Under the pieces are notes generated by a model that was not told the DNA's origin, did no database searches, and saw nothing but the letters and a program-made list of their open reading frames with translations. Below, piece by piece: positions 17,068 through 26,367 of a DNA stretch of 48,670 nucleotides. The position numbers and the translations under genes are program-made. Source of the DNA: Gemmatimonadota bacterium (GTDB taxonomy: Bacteria; Gemmatimonadota; Gemmatimonadetes; Longimicrobiales; Gaopeijiaceae); NCBI GenBank assembly GCA_007121555.1, contig SKKH01000048.1, positions 1 through 48,670 on the forward strand, read 5' to 3'. Within the stretch, counting starts at the first letter, position 1. Each line of letters starts with the position of its first letter.

Positions 17068-18438
17068 ATGCCGTTTCCCTATCGAAGCTACCGACTGGGC
17101 TTGGATCTCCTCCGACGGGGGACCTTCCTTCTGGGTCCACTCCTGGTGAACCCGGAGACCAAGCTCACCCGGGGGGTCCGGGGTCGGCAGGGGGTGATCG
17201 AGCGTCTGCGACGCTGGGCAGAGGACGAGCGGAAGCGCGAGCTTCCCCTGGTCTGGTTCCACGCCCCCTCGGTGGGGGAGGGGCTCCAGGCCCGGGTCGT
17301 GATGGAGGTTCTGCGGCGGGAGGCAGCGCCTCTCCAGGTCGCCTACACCCATTTTTCACCCTCGGCACAGGGACTGGCGGAGCGGATGCCCGCCGAGGTG
17401 GCCGACTATCTGCCCTGGGACACCCTGGGTCAGGTTCGGGCCGCTCTGGATGCCCTCCAACCCACCCTCCTGGTGTTCACCAAGACCGAGGTCTGGCCGG
17501 TCCTCGCCCGGGAGGCTCGCCGTCGGGGGATTCCCGTGGTGCTCGTCGCCGCGACCCTTCCCCCTGATGCCGGTCGGCTGCGCTTTCCCGCACGAGTTCT
17601 CCTCCGACCCGTCTTCGGAGAGCTGGACCGCGTGCTGACCATCTCCTCCGATGACGGACGTCGGTTCATCCGCCTGGGAGTCGATCCCTCCAGAATCGGG
17701 ATCACCGGCGACCCGGGGATCGATTCCGCGCGAACCCGCGCCCTGAAGATCGATCCCGACGCACCGTACCTGGCCCCGTTCCACCGGGCTCCCCGGCCCA
17801 CCGTGGTCGCGGGATCCACCTGGAGCGCCGACGAGGCGGTGCTCCTGCCGGCCCTGGAGCGCCTTCGGGCGACGATTCCGGAGCTTCGCCTTGTGATCGC
17901 GCCCCACGAGCCGACCGCTCCTCACCTGGCTCGTCTGGAAGAGGCCCTGGATGAGGGAGGGTGGGCGCCCGCCCGCCTGGGAGAGGTCGAGGAGCGGGGA
18001 AGCGTGGACGGTGTCGCGGCGGTGGTGGTGGACCGGGTCGGGGTTCTGGCGCCTCTCTACACGGTGGGCTCGGCGGCGTTCGTGGGAGGGGGCTTCCACC
18101 GACACGGCCTGCACTCGGTCCTGGAGCCCGCGGCGGTGGGGTGTCCGGTGGTCTTCGGGCCGCGTCACGCCAACGCAAGGGCAGCAGGCGAGCTGATTCG
18201 GGCGGGCGGGGCCCACGAGGTGGCCGACGACCATGAGTTGTCCGACACCCTGGCCCAGTGGTTGACTCCCCCGGAGCGCGGCCGGGCAGCTGGCAAGCGG
18301 GCGGAGGGGTACATTCGCCAACACGCCGGAGCCGCTCTCGAGACCGTGCGGGAGCTGCTGCGGCTGCTCCCCGGGCGAGACTCCCCGACAGGATCAGACA
18401 TTCACGTTTCCAAGGAGTGCGAATACGATGACAGGTAG
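17068..18438 (+). CDS. waaA: 3-deoxy-D-manno-octulosonic acid (Kdo) transferase
   Basis: The 456-residue GT-B enzyme adds Kdo to lipid A precursor at the inner membrane. The GT30 N-terminal motif is clear: WFHAPSVGEGLQARVV, with the catalytic Glu of the SVGE element. It is followed by FTKTEVWPVLAREARRRGIP and the C-terminal donor-binding region FVGGGFHRHGLHSVLEPAAVGCPVVFGP. Length is about 30 residues above usual because of a charged C-terminal tail. It implies a lipopolysaccharide-containing outer membrane. Its 3' end overlaps the rhodanese gene by 11 bases. The ATG at 17068 starts the conserved YRLGLDLLRRG region directly. Confidence 0.94.
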   Translation: MPFPYRSYRLGLDLLRRGTFLLGPLLVNPETKLTRGVRGRQGVIERLRRWAEDERKRELPLVWFHAPSVGEGLQARVVMEVLRREAAPLQVAYTHFSPSAQGLAERMPAEVADYLPWDTLGQVRAALDALQPTLLVFTKTEVWPVLAREARRRGIPVVLVAATLPPDAGRLRFPARVLLRPVFGELDRVLTISSDDGRRFIRLGVDPSRIGITGDPGIDSARTRALKIDPDAPYLAPFHRAPRPTVVAGSTWSADEAVLLPALERLRATIPELRLVIAPHEPTAPHLARLEEALDEGGWAPARLGEVEERGSVDGVAAVVVDRVGVLAPLYTVGSAAFVGGGFHRHGLHSVLEPAAVGCPVVFGPRHANARAAGELIRAGGAHEVADDHELSDTLAQWLTPPERGRAAGKRAEGYIRQHAGAALETVRELLRLLPGRDSPTGSDIHVSKECEYDDR

Positions 18439-18772
18439 CCGAATCGAGCCGGGCGAGATGACGCCGGTGGAGCTGAGCCAGCGCCTCGAACAGGAGCAGC
18501 CCCTGGTGCTCCTGGATGTCCGGGAACCCCACGAGTGGGAGATCGCCGACCTCCCGGAGGTGGGCCAGCTCCGCATTCCGCTGGCCGAGCTCATGGGTCG
18601 ACTCGACGAGTTGGATCCGGAGGAGAACCTGGTGATCTACTGCCGGTCCGGAGCCCGGAGCGGACAGGCCGCCCATGTCCTGGCGTCACGGGGATTCTCA
18701 CGGGTCTTCAATCTCACCGGCGGACTCCTCCGTTGGCGCGATGACGTGGATCCAGACGTGCCCGAATATTGA
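18428..18772 (+). CDS. Rhodanese-like domain protein
   Basis: The 114-residue single rhodanese domain has LLDVREPHEWEIADLP (CH2A motif) and the active-site loop YCRSGARS with catalytic Cys 72, ending GGLLRWRDDVDPDVPEY, the C-terminal form typical of sulfur-carrier-associated rhodaneses (MoeZ tail or stand-alone). It probably carries persulfide sulfur in the cytoplasm; the acceptor is unknown. It overlaps waaA by 11 bases and the following gene by four, so it sits inside a short operon whose members have no obvious shared pathway. Confidence 0.92.
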   Translation: MTGSRIEPGEMTPVELSQRLEQEQPLVLLDVREPHEWEIADLPEVGQLRIPLAELMGRLDELDPEENLVIYCRSGARSGQAAHVLASRGFSRVFNLTGGLLRWRDDVDPDVPEY

Positions 18773-20202
18773 GCAGTTCGAGGGGCGCCAGGCCCAGAGC
18801 TCAGGCATACCGGTACACGGAGCGGAGCTCTTCCTCCTCCACGGGAGTGCGTCGGCGGGGAACGGTCGCTCTCCTCCTCCTGGCTCTCGTAGTCGGGGCA
18901 TGCGAACAGGGCGATCCGATCGACTCCGGAGATGTGTTGCCGGCTTCCCGCACAGCAGAGGAGTCGGCCCGCTCAGGATCCTCGAGCGGGGGAGAAGCTG
19001 AGGAAGCGCCCGTGAGCCTCGAGTCCGTTGATGCCACCCTCCGGGATGCGGTGGACGGCGCGGACGCGGAGGCAACGGTCGAGCCCCCGCTCCTTGGAGA
19101 GTCGGCTCCGACTCCCCGGTTCGAGCGCCCGGAAGCCATTCGGGGCATCTATCTCAACGCATGGGTCTCGGGCTCCCGGGTCCGAAGGGAGGCGCTCATG
19201 GATCTGGCCCGGGAGACCGAGATCAACACCTTCGTCATCGACGTCAAGGATGCCACCGGCTACGTGAGTTATGAGACCGAGGTGGCCCTGGCTCGGGAAA
19301 CGGGGGCGGACCGGGAGCTTCGGATCCACGGGATTCGGGCCCTGCTGCGTCGGCTCTCCGACGAGGGCATCTATCCCATCGCCCGGATCGTGGTCTTCAA
19401 GGACTATCACCTCGCGGCGGAGCGACCGGACCTGGCGGTGCAGGATACGGCGGGGGGACCGTGGGTGGACGGGAACGGCGAGGTGTGGGTGAATCCCTTC
19501 AACGAGGAGGTCTGGGCCTACAACGTGGCGTTGGCCCGGGAGGCCGCCGAGATGGGATTCGCCGAGATCCAGTGGGATTACATCCGCTTTCCCGACCGAC
19601 CGGTCTCGGAGCTGGAGGGGGCGGTCTTTCCCGGCCAGGGCGATCGGACCCGTTCCCAGGCGATTCGGGACTTCCTCCTCTGGAGCCGAGATGAGCTTGC
19701 GGACCTCGACCTCCCCCTCACTGGAGACGTCTTTGGAGTAGCTGCGTCGTCCACACGGGACGTGGGAATCGGCCAACTCTGGGAAGACCTGGTGGATGCC
19801 GTCGACGCCATCCTCCCCATGATCTACCCTTCGCACTACTGGCCGGGGAGCTTCGGCTACGACGACCCCAACGCCTACCCCTACGAGATCGTGAAGCGGT
19901 CCCTCGAGTATGCGGTCCAGCGGACCGAAGGGATCGAGGGAGCCGGCCGCATCATCCCCTGGATCCAGGACTTCACCCTGGGTCCTCCTCGGTACGGGTC
20001 CGCGGAGGTCCGAGCCCAGATCGAGGGGGCCTATGACGCCGGGATCGATGAATGGATCCTCTGGAACGCCGCGGGCCGATACACCGTCGAGGCGCTGGAG
20101 CCGCGAGGGGGGTGGGTCGAGGGCGAAGAGCCCCTGATGCGCCTGGGAGGTGAGCTGGTGCCCATGAATCGTTCGCGTCCCCGGGGTGAGCCCGCTCGTT
20201 GA
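18769..20202 (+). CDS. Putative glycoside hydrolase-like lipoprotein (DUF4015)
   Basis: The protein has up to 477 residues. A hydrophobic core and lipobox (LLLALVVGAC) point to a lipoprotein. After a Ser/Glu-rich linker the DUF4015 barrel begins with IRGIYLNAWVSGS and includes NTFVIDVKDATGYVSYET, IARIVVFKDYHLA, EIQWDYIRFPD and IYPSHYWPGSFGY. DUF4015 is a TIM-barrel family assigned to glycoside hydrolases by fold; activity is undemonstrated. The TTG at 18769 overlaps the rhodanese stop. The GTG at 18847 gives a more typical lipoprotein signal (RRRGTVALLLLAL) and may be the true start. Neither has a clear ribosome site. Confidence 0.82.
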   Translation: MSSSRGARPRAQAYRYTERSSSSSTGVRRRGTVALLLLALVVGACEQGDPIDSGDVLPASRTAEESARSGSSSGGEAEEAPVSLESVDATLRDAVDGADAEATVEPPLLGESAPTPRFERPEAIRGIYLNAWVSGSRVRREALMDLARETEINTFVIDVKDATGYVSYETEVALARETGADRELRIHGIRALLRRLSDEGIYPIARIVVFKDYHLAAERPDLAVQDTAGGPWVDGNGEVWVNPFNEEVWAYNVALAREAAEMGFAEIQWDYIRFPDRPVSELEGAVFPGQGDRTRSQAIRDFLLWSRDELADLDLPLTGDVFGVAASSTRDVGIGQLWEDLVDAVDAILPMIYPSHYWPGSFGYDDPNAYPYEIVKRSLEYAVQRTEGIEGAGRIIPWIQDFTLGPPRYGSAEVRAQIEGAYDAGIDEWILWNAAGRYTVEALEPRGGWVEGEEPLMRLGGELVPMNRSRPRGEPAR

Positions 20203-20217
20203 TCCTGGGCGAGGGCC

Positions 20218-21585
20218 TCACGTCACCAGCTCTTCGGCCTCCGGAAGACTCAGCGACAGGAGCGTACCCCCGACGGCCATGACTCCCAGGAGGACCAGTA
20301 CCGCCCACACTCCGAGCTGGTCGGCCAGGAGTCCGAAAACGGCTGCCACCGCGTACATGACTCCGACCAGGGCGTTGGCCACCGCCACCATGAGGGGGCG
20401 GTCCGCCGCTGGAGCCCCGTCCACGAGGTAGGTTTTCCGTCCGAGGCGAACCCCGGCCACGGCGAAGCCCGACGAGAGGAAGACGAGGGCGAAGAGGCTG
20501 ATCCCCAGCCACCCCTCCGGAAGGATCTCCGCGGAGAGGGCCAGCCCCACCGTGACGGCGGTCCAGATCCCCCCGGCCACCATGACCCGTCGGGACGAGG
20601 CGTCGGAGAAGCGACCCCAGAAGGGGGCGGAGAGTACGGCTGCCAGGCTGGAGGCCATGACAAGGATCGCCAGGTTCCCGGCCCCCACCCCGGTCAGTTC
20701 CTGGGCCTGGAGGACGTAGAAGGGCGTGGCCAGCTGAGCGGCCAGGAGGAGGGCCCGGGCCCAGACGAAGCGGGTGAACGCCGGCTGCTCCTCCAGAAGG
20801 TGGAGACCGGCCAAGGCCTCTTCCAGTGCGGTCCGTCCCCCATCGGTAGCCCCGTCCATTTCCCTGATCGCCGCGAAGAGGACCGAGGCCAGGAGCCAGA
20901 GGGCTGCCGCCGTAACGAGAAGCACCACATAGGGAGCCAGGGAATCCGCCTCTCCCACCCCGAACCGAAGAAACGCCGCGGCCGCGAGAGCCAGGAGGCC
21001 CCCCAGGGTAGCCCGGGTGCCCAGGAGCCGTCCCCTGCGCCCCCTGGGAATCGTCTTGGCCATCACGTCCTTGAAGGCCACTGAACCCACCCCACTGGCC
21101 ACGGCGAAGACGGCCAGGGCCGCCACGATGGCCACTCCTCCGGCCGTGGGGGCGAGAAGGAGCACCGCCGGGATCATGGCCACGAGGGCCACGGTCTGGG
21201 TCACGCCGGCTCCGACCCAGTACCACTTCCGCCGGGGCTGGGCCCGGATTCGACCGGCCACCGCGAGCTGGGGGAGGAGAGATCCGGCCCGTCGGATCGG
21301 AACGAGAAGCCCCACCAGTGCGGCAGGAGCTCCCATGGCGCCCAGGAGCCAGGGAAGCACGAGCCCCGGTGAGGCCAGCTGCTCGGCCAGCTTGGTGGAC
21401 GCGCCGTTGAGGGCGTTGAGAAGGAAGTTCCCCGGAAGTTCCTGGCAGGCCTCGTCGGGGATGGCCTCGCAGCTACGTTCGTCCTCTTCGCCTGCGACCA
21501 CCTCGTAGACCCGCTCCGCCAGCTCCTCGCCCCGGTCCCCCGCAGCGGTCCGGACTCCTTCGGGTATGGGGTCGATCTGCGCCAT
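20218..21585 (-). CDS. Major facilitator superfamily transporter
   Basis: This 455-residue protein has about 12 TM segments after a 60-residue cytoplasmic N-terminus rich in Glu and containing two Cys. The cytoplasmic loop after the third or fourth helix has TIPRGRRGRLLGTRATLGGLL, like the RGR-type loop of drug and sugar MFS permeases, and an acidic central loop falls near residues 235-260. Substrate cannot be told. It lies 40 bases downstream of the ABC exporter on the same strand and could be co-transcribed. Its 3' end faces the DUF4015 gene 15 bases away. Confidence 0.85.
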   Translation of the reverse strand: MAQIDPIPEGVRTAAGDRGEELAERVYEVVAGEEDERSCEAIPDEACQELPGNFLLNALNGASTKLAEQLASPGLVLPWLLGAMGAPAALVGLLVPIRRAGSLLPQLAVAGRIRAQPRRKWYWVGAGVTQTVALVAMIPAVLLLAPTAGGVAIVAALAVFAVASGVGSVAFKDVMAKTIPRGRRGRLLGTRATLGGLLALAAAAFLRFGVGEADSLAPYVVLLVTAAALWLLASVLFAAIREMDGATDGGRTALEEALAGLHLLEEQPAFTRFVWARALLLAAQLATPFYVLQAQELTGVGAGNLAILVMASSLAAVLSAPFWGRFSDASSRRVMVAGGIWTAVTVGLALSAEILPEGWLGISLFALVFLSSGFAVAGVRLGRKTYLVDGAPAADRPLMVAVANALVGVMYAVAAVFGLLADQLGVWAVLVLLGVMAVGGTLLSLSLPEAEELVT

Positions 21586-21625
21586 GATCAGGAAGGGTGC
21601 TGAAGACGTACGTGGGCCACGGACC

Positions 21626-23437
21626 TTACGCTGAAGGCGCCGGGGCGAACTGGAGTTCGTGCAGACGTGCGTAGAGGCCGCCCTCTGCGATGAGCTCCCC
21701 GTGGGAGCCCTCCTCCACCAGTTCCCCTTGGTGCAGCACCAGGATTCGGTCGGCGCTCTGGACGGTGGAGAGCCGATGGGCGATGACGATGGAGGTCCGA
21801 CCCTCCATGATCCGGGCGGTGGCTTCGTCGATCTGGGCCTCGATCTCCGAGTCTACCGAGCTCGTGGCTTCGTCCAGGACCAGGACCGCAGGGTCGAAGG
21901 CCAGGGCCCGCGCGAAGGAGATCAACTGCCGTTCACCTACCGAGAGTGAAGCGCCACGCTCTCCCAGTGGCTGGTCGTATCCCTTTTCCAGCCGATGGAT
22001 GAAGGGCTCTGCACCGACCTCCCGGGCGGCGGCCTGGATCCGTTCCTCCGAGATTCCGGTGTTGCCCATCCGGATGTTGAAGCGCACGTCCTCACTGAAG
22101 AGGAAGACGTCCTGGAGCACCAGGCCGATCCGGTCTCGAAGCTCGGCCTGGGCCACCTCTCGGATCGGGACCCCGTCCACCAGGATCTCCCCTTTCTGCG
22201 GGTCGTAGAAACGCATGAGAAGGTTGATGATCGTGGTCTTGCCCGCTCCCGTGTGACCCACCAGGGCGATCTTCTCGCCGGGGTGGGCGTGGAAGCTGAC
22301 CCCCTTCAGGACCCAGTCGGGCTCACCGTTCTCCAGTGTGCCGTAGGCGAACCAGATGTCCCGGAACTCGATCTCCCCCTGGATCCGCTCCGGGAAGTCC
22401 CTCGGAGACGGGGGATCCTGGATGGCCGGATCCCGGTCCACGAGCTTGAAGATCCGCTCCGACGAGGCCATGGCGCCCTGGAGGACGTTGTACTTCTCCG
22501 ACAGGTCCTGGATGGGGCGGAAGAAGCGGCGGGCATAGAGGAGGAAGGCGGTGACCACCCCCACCGTGGTGTTCTCCTGGATGATGGCGATTCCCCCGTA
22601 CCAGATGATCAGGGCCAGGGCGATGGCGGTGAAGAGCTCCACCACGGGAAAGAAGAGCGCGTAGTAGGTGATGGAGCGGAGGTGGGCCTGGAGGTAGTCG
22701 TCGTTCACCTCGTCCAGCTTCCGGGCGTCGGCCTCCTCCCGGTTGAAGAGCTGGACGACCCGCATCCCGGTGATGCGTTCGTGGAGGAAGGCGTTGATCC
22801 GGGCCAGGCGCACCCGGATGTCCCGGTACGCGTCCCGGATCCGACTCCGGAAGAGGAAGGCCGCCCATGCCACCAGCGGAAGGACCGCAAAGGTCACCAG
22901 GGCCAGCTGCCAGTCCATGAGGAGCATGGCCGAGATGATGAAGATCAGGGTGAAGATGTCACCGAAGATGGCCACGACCCCGGAGCTGAAGAGCTCATTC
23001 AGCGTCTCCACGTCGGAGGTGATCCGGGTCATGAGCCGGCCCACGGGATTCCGGTCGTAGAACTGGAGGTCCAGGGCCTGGAGCCGCTCGAAGATCTCGG
23101 TCCTGAGGTCCAGCATGACCTTCTGCCCGAGCCACGTGGTGAGGAGGGCCTGGACATATTGGAGGCCGAAGGTCCCGATGGTGGCGACGAGGTAGGCGAT
23201 GGCCAGGATCGCCAGGAGCTCCCCGTCCTGGGCGGGTACGGCGTCATCCAGCGCCATCTGGATGAGCCAGGGCCCGATGATCTGCAGACCCGCGGCCGTG
23301 ACCAGGAGGGTGATGGCCAGGACCACCTTCCAGCGGTACGGAGCAAGGTACCGGAGGAGGCGGCGCATGAGGCGGGCGTCGTAGGCCTTCCCCAGCGCCT
23401 CCTCTTCCTGGATCGGCCCGGTGGGTGAACTCGTCAT
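21626..23437 (-). CDS. ABC exporter, fused permease/ATPase (MsbA/MDR type)
   Basis: The 603-residue half-transporter has a six-helix type IV exporter domain at about 35-320, including [25 protein letters not shown]. Its nucleotide-binding domain has Walker [10 protein letters not shown] (394-402), a Q-loop at LQDVF, signature LSVGERQ (498-504) and Walker [13 protein letters not shown] (518-529). It should work as a dimer in the inner membrane exporting lipids or hydrophobic compounds. The usual LSGGQ is LSVGERQ, a variant seen in MdlB-type exporters. A single gene rather than an MdlA/B pair is present here. Confidence 0.93.
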   Translation of the reverse strand: MTSSPTGPIQEEEALGKAYDARLMRRLLRYLAPYRWKVVLAITLLVTAAGLQIIGPWLIQMALDDAVPAQDGELLAILAIAYLVATIGTFGLQYVQALLTTWLGQKVMLDLRTEIFERLQALDLQFYDRNPVGRLMTRITSDVETLNELFSSGVVAIFGDIFTLIFIISAMLLMDWQLALVTFAVLPLVAWAAFLFRSRIRDAYRDIRVRLARINAFLHERITGMRVVQLFNREEADARKLDEVNDDYLQAHLRSITYYALFFPVVELFTAIALALIIWYGGIAIIQENTTVGVVTAFLLYARRFFRPIQDLSEKYNVLQGAMASSERIFKLVDRDPAIQDPPSPRDFPERIQGEIEFRDIWFAYGTLENGEPDWVLKGVSFHAHPGEKIALVGHTGAGKTTIINLLMRFYDPQKGEILVDGVPIREVAQAELRDRIGLVLQDVFLFSEDVRFNIRMGNTGISEERIQAAAREVGAEPFIHRLEKGYDQPLGERGASLSVGERQLISFARALAFDPAVLVLDEATSSVDSEIEAQIDEATARIMEGRTSIVIAHRLSTVQSADRILVLHQGELVEEGSHGELIAEGGLYARLHELQFAPAPSA

Positions 23438-23599
23438 GGGAGAGTGCTACCCCCGTTCCACCTCCGGTTCCTCGCACTTCCAGGGTTGGATCCGAGCGGT
23501 CCTTTCCCTTCTGTCGTTGGGCCCGCACATTGGGTTCGGAATGTCGCGCTCGCGCTTTGCGGCATGGACCCACCGTTGGACGAACCAGGGAGATGCAGG

Positions 23600-24010
23600 A
23601 TGCTTCAGGAGTTCAAGGAGTTCGCAGTCAAGGGAAATGTGCTGGACATGGCGGTGGGAATCATCATCGGGGCCGCCTTCGGTACGGTGGTCCAGTCGCT
23701 GGTCAACGACGTGATCATGCCTCCCATCGGCCTTCTACTCGGCGGTGTGGACTTCTCCGAAATCGCCATCCCCGTAGGGACGGGGCCCGAGGGTGAGGCG
23801 GTGAGCATCGGAATCGGACTCTTCATCAATTCGGTGATCAGCTTCCTGATCGTGGCCTTTGCCGTCTTCATGGTGGTCCGGAGCTTCAACAAGCTGAAGC
23901 GGCAGGAAGAAGCCAAGGAAGAAGCAGCGCCGGCGCCGCCAGAGCCCTCGGCCGAAGAGAAGCTGCTCGTCGAGATCCGGGATCTCCTGGCCGGGCGCCA
24001 GGCAGGCTGA
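23600..24010 (+). CDS. mscL: Large-conductance mechanosensitive channel MscL
   Basis: The 136-residue protein has the invariant N-terminal [23 protein letters not shown] helix and TM1, a periplasmic loop, TM2 ([20 protein letters not shown]), and a C-terminal cytoplasmic helix with the Pro- and Glu-rich linker. MscL is a homopentameric membrane-tension valve protecting cells from osmotic downshock. The start at 23600 is set by GGGAG 10 bases upstream and by the family's usual MLxEFKEF; an earlier ATG at 23564 in frame has no such support. It is divergent from the ABC exporter and 16 bases before the DUF1028 gene. Confidence 0.95.
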   Translation: MLQEFKEFAVKGNVLDMAVGIIIGAAFGTVVQSLVNDVIMPPIGLLLGGVDFSEIAIPVGTGPEGEAVSIGIGLFINSVISFLIVAFAVFMVVRSFNKLKRQEEAKEEAAPAPPEPSAEEKLLVEIRDLLAGRQAG

Positions 24011-24026
24011 ACACAGTGAGGGACAC

Positions 24027-24857
24027 ATGAAAAGGTTCGCCCGGTCCGTTCTCCCACTCCTCTGCGCCACCCTCCTGGCGACTCCAGCAGGGCTGGAGGC
24101 CACCTGGTCCGTCATCGCCGTGGACCGAAGCTCCGGTCAGGTGGTCATCGCCTCGGCCACCTGCGTCTCCCAGGAGGCTCTGCGGGGGTTCCCATCAGGC
24201 GGCCTGATGGACATCCAGGCCGTGGTGGTGCCTGGACGGGGGGTGGCCGCCGCCCAGGCCGGGGTCGACCGGAGCCGGGAGAACCAGAATCTCATTCGCC
24301 GCGGGCTGGCCGAAGGGTGGGATCCCGCCCGGATTCTGGACGAGCTTCGCAGTGATCCGGAGGTGGAGCGCCGCCAGTTCGCCATCGTGGACCTGGAGGG
24401 ACGCACGGCCACCTTCTCGGGAGCGGAGAACGGTGAGGCGTCCCTGGCGGCGGCCGGAGAGGTGCCCGGTGGAGACATCCATTTTTCGGTCCAGGGGAAT
24501 ATCCTGGCCTCCGACGCGGTGGTCCACGCCGGGGTCCAGGCCTTCCTGGAGGCCACGGGGGACCGCCTCACCGACAGGGTCATGGCCGCCATGGAGGCGG
24601 CGGACGCCGCCGGGGGGGATCGGCGCTGCACCTGCGAGACCGAGCCGCTTCCCCGGACCCAGTGCAACGGGCGCACCTCCCATGTGGCCTATATCCTGGC
24701 CGCTGATCCCGGGGACCCGGCGGGGCCCGGCCACAGCGAGGGGGAGTGGTCCCTCTTCATCGACGTGACCGACGAGAACATTCGCCCCGACGAGAACGCG
24801 AACCCGGTCATCACCCTGCGGCAGCGCTACGACGCATGGAGGGCGGGGGAAGGCTAG
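24027..24857 (+). CDS. Secreted DUF1028 (Ntn-hydrolase-like) protein
   Basis: The protein has 276 residues with a Sec signal peptide (residues 1-25, hydrophobic core VLPLLCATLLATP). The DUF1028 domain begins TWSVIAVDRSSGQVVIASATCV and includes GVAAAQAGVDRSRENQNLIRR, DPEVERRQFAIVDLEGR and VQGNIL. DUF1028 is grouped with the Ntn-hydrolase superfamily, whose members use an N-terminal nucleophile. Cleavage after LEA would leave Thr 26 as the mature N-terminus. A CxCx-type cluster (RRCTCETE and RTQCNGR) near 205-220 could bind metal or form disulfides. GAGGG lies just upstream of the ATG. It is probably co-transcribed with mscL. Confidence 0.87.
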   Translation: MKRFARSVLPLLCATLLATPAGLEATWSVIAVDRSSGQVVIASATCVSQEALRGFPSGGLMDIQAVVVPGRGVAAAQAGVDRSRENQNLIRRGLAEGWDPARILDELRSDPEVERRQFAIVDLEGRTATFSGAENGEASLAAAGEVPGGDIHFSVQGNILASDAVVHAGVQAFLEATGDRLTDRVMAAMEAADAAGGDRRCTCETEPLPRTQCNGRTSHVAYILAADPGDPAGPGHSEGEWSLFIDVTDENIRPDENANPVITLRQRYDAWRAGEG

Positions 24858-24861
24858 ACCG

Positions 24862-25518
24862 TCAGCCCCGCCGCTTGTCGAGCTCGTCGGCGACCTCGGC
24901 CCAGCTCCGTCCCGCCCCCAGAAGGGCCACCATGAGGTGGTAGATGAGGTCGGCGGCCTCCTCCGAAGCTCGTTCCTCCCCCCGGATCAGGGCGGTCACG
25001 AGCTCCACCGTCTCCTCGCCCAGCTTCTTGAGTCGGAGGTTCTCATCGGTGAGGAGCCGGGTGGTGTAACTCCCCTCGGGACGCTCTCGGTCTCGTGATT
25101 CCAGCACCTTCCAGAGCTCCTCCAGGACCCCACCGACCGCAGGAGCCGCTGCCGGCTCCTCTCCTTCCGCTTGGGACAGCGTGCCGAAGCAGGTGGGATC
25201 ACCGGTGTGGCAGGCGGGCCCCGTCATCCGGACCCGGGCCAGGATCGTGTCGGCGTCGCAGTCGCCGTGCAGGGAGACGACCTCCTGCAGGTTCCCCGAG
25301 GTCTCGCCCTTCTTCCAGAGGGTCCGCCGCGAACGGGACCAGTAGTGCATGAACCCGGACTCCAGGGTCAGCTCCAGCGCCTCCCGACTCGCCCAGGCCA
25401 CCATGAGGACCTCGCCACTTCCGGCCTCCTGGGCGACCACGGGGATGAGAGACGCCGCATTGAACCGAAGGCCATCCAGATCGGCCGGGGTCCGGATCGT
25501 ACGGTCCGCGGCGGCCAT
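24862..25518 (-). CDS. hisI: Bifunctional phosphoribosyl-AMP cyclohydrolase / phosphoribosyl-ATP pyrophosphatase
   Basis: The 218-residue HisIE fusion catalyses steps 2 and 3 of histidine synthesis. The HisI half has MHYWSRSRRTLWKKGETSGN and LHGDCDADTILARV, with zinc-binding Cys and Asp residues and ACHTGDPTCF. The HisE half (about 130-218) has SYTTRLL, LKKLGEETVELVTAL and EEAADLIYHLMVALL with the metal-binding acidic cluster. It is the last gene of the his operon. The ATG at 25518 overlaps the hisF stop by one base (TGATG). The gene converges on the DUF1028 gene with 4 bases between stops. Confidence 0.96.
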   Translation of the reverse strand: MAAADRTIRTPADLDGLRFNAASLIPVVAQEAGSGEVLMVAWASREALELTLESGFMHYWSRSRRTLWKKGETSGNLQEVVSLHGDCDADTILARVRMTGPACHTGDPTCFGTLSQAEGEEPAAAPAVGGVLEELWKVLESRDRERPEGSYTTRLLTDENLRLKKLGEETVELVTALIRGEERASEEAADLIYHLMVALLGAGRSWAEVADELDKRRG

Positions 25519-26366
25519 CAGTCCGTGCCTTCCCGGGGGCTTCCGGACCGCTCGCCCGCGCCCCGTCCCGTTTCCGGGGCCTCCGTCACCCCCCGCACGG
25601 GCCGGACCGGGATCTCCCAGTCGGTGAGCGCCTTCTTCAGGGCGGTGACCGTGGTGAGTTCGTCGTGGAGGATCCCGGCCAGGAGGACGGCGTCGGCTCG
25701 GCCCCGGGTGAATCCGTCCCGGAGATGGGACGCCTCGCCGGCTCCACCGGAGGCGATGACGGGCACATCCACGGCCTCGGCCACCGCGGAGGTGAGCTCC
25801 AGGTCGTAACCCGTCCGGACACCGTCCCGGTCCATGGAGGTGAGAAGGATCTCCCCGGCGCCCCGACGGGCGCACTCCCGGGCCCAGGCGACGGCCTCCA
25901 GATCGGTACGCTTCCGGCCTCCGTGGGTGTGATGGTACCAGCCCGGCCCCCGGGGACCCTCGTCGCTCCACTTCGCGTCGATGGAGGCGACCACGCACTG
26001 GCTTCCGAAGAGGCGGGCGCCCCGGGTCAGGACCTCCGGGTCCCGCACCGCCCCGGAGTTCACGCTCACCTTGTCGGCACCGGCCCTGAGGAGCGCGTTC
26101 ATGTCGTGCTCGGTCCGGACCCCGCCCCCGACGGTGAGGGGGATGAAGAGGACCTCGGCGGTGCGGCGGACCGTGTCCAGGAGGGTGCCTCGTCCCTCGT
26201 GGGAGGCCGAGATGTCCAGAAACACGATCTCGTCGGCGCCCTCCGATTCGTAGCGCCTCGCCAGCTCCACCGGATCGCCCACGTCGCGGAGCTCCACGAA
26301 GTTCGTACCCTTCACCACCCGACCGTCCCGCACGTCGAGACAGACGATCACCCTGGGCCTCAGCAT
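25518..26366 (-). CDS. hisF: Imidazole glycerol phosphate synthase, cyclase subunit
   Basis: The 282-residue TIM barrel partners HisH to make imidazole glycerol phosphate and AICAR from PRFAR. Catalytic Asp 11 is in [15 protein letters not shown] and the second Asp is in [15 protein letters not shown]. The phosphate-binding loops VGGGVRT and ASGGAG are visible. Roughly 25 C-terminal residues ([15 protein letters not shown]) go beyond the usual end and look unstructured. TGAGATG links it to hisB with one base between stop and start. Confidence 0.96.
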   Translation of the reverse strand: MLRPRVIVCLDVRDGRVVKGTNFVELRDVGDPVELARRYESEGADEIVFLDISASHEGRGTLLDTVRRTAEVLFIPLTVGGGVRTEHDMNALLRAGADKVSVNSGAVRDPEVLTRGARLFGSQCVVASIDAKWSDEGPRGPGWYHHTHGGRKRTDLEAVAWARECARRGAGEILLTSMDRDGVRTGYDLELTSAVAEAVDVPVIASGGAGEASHLRDGFTRGRADAVLLAGILHDELTTVTALKKALTDWEIPVRPVRGVTEAPETGRGAGERSGSPREGTD

Positions 26367-26367
26367 C

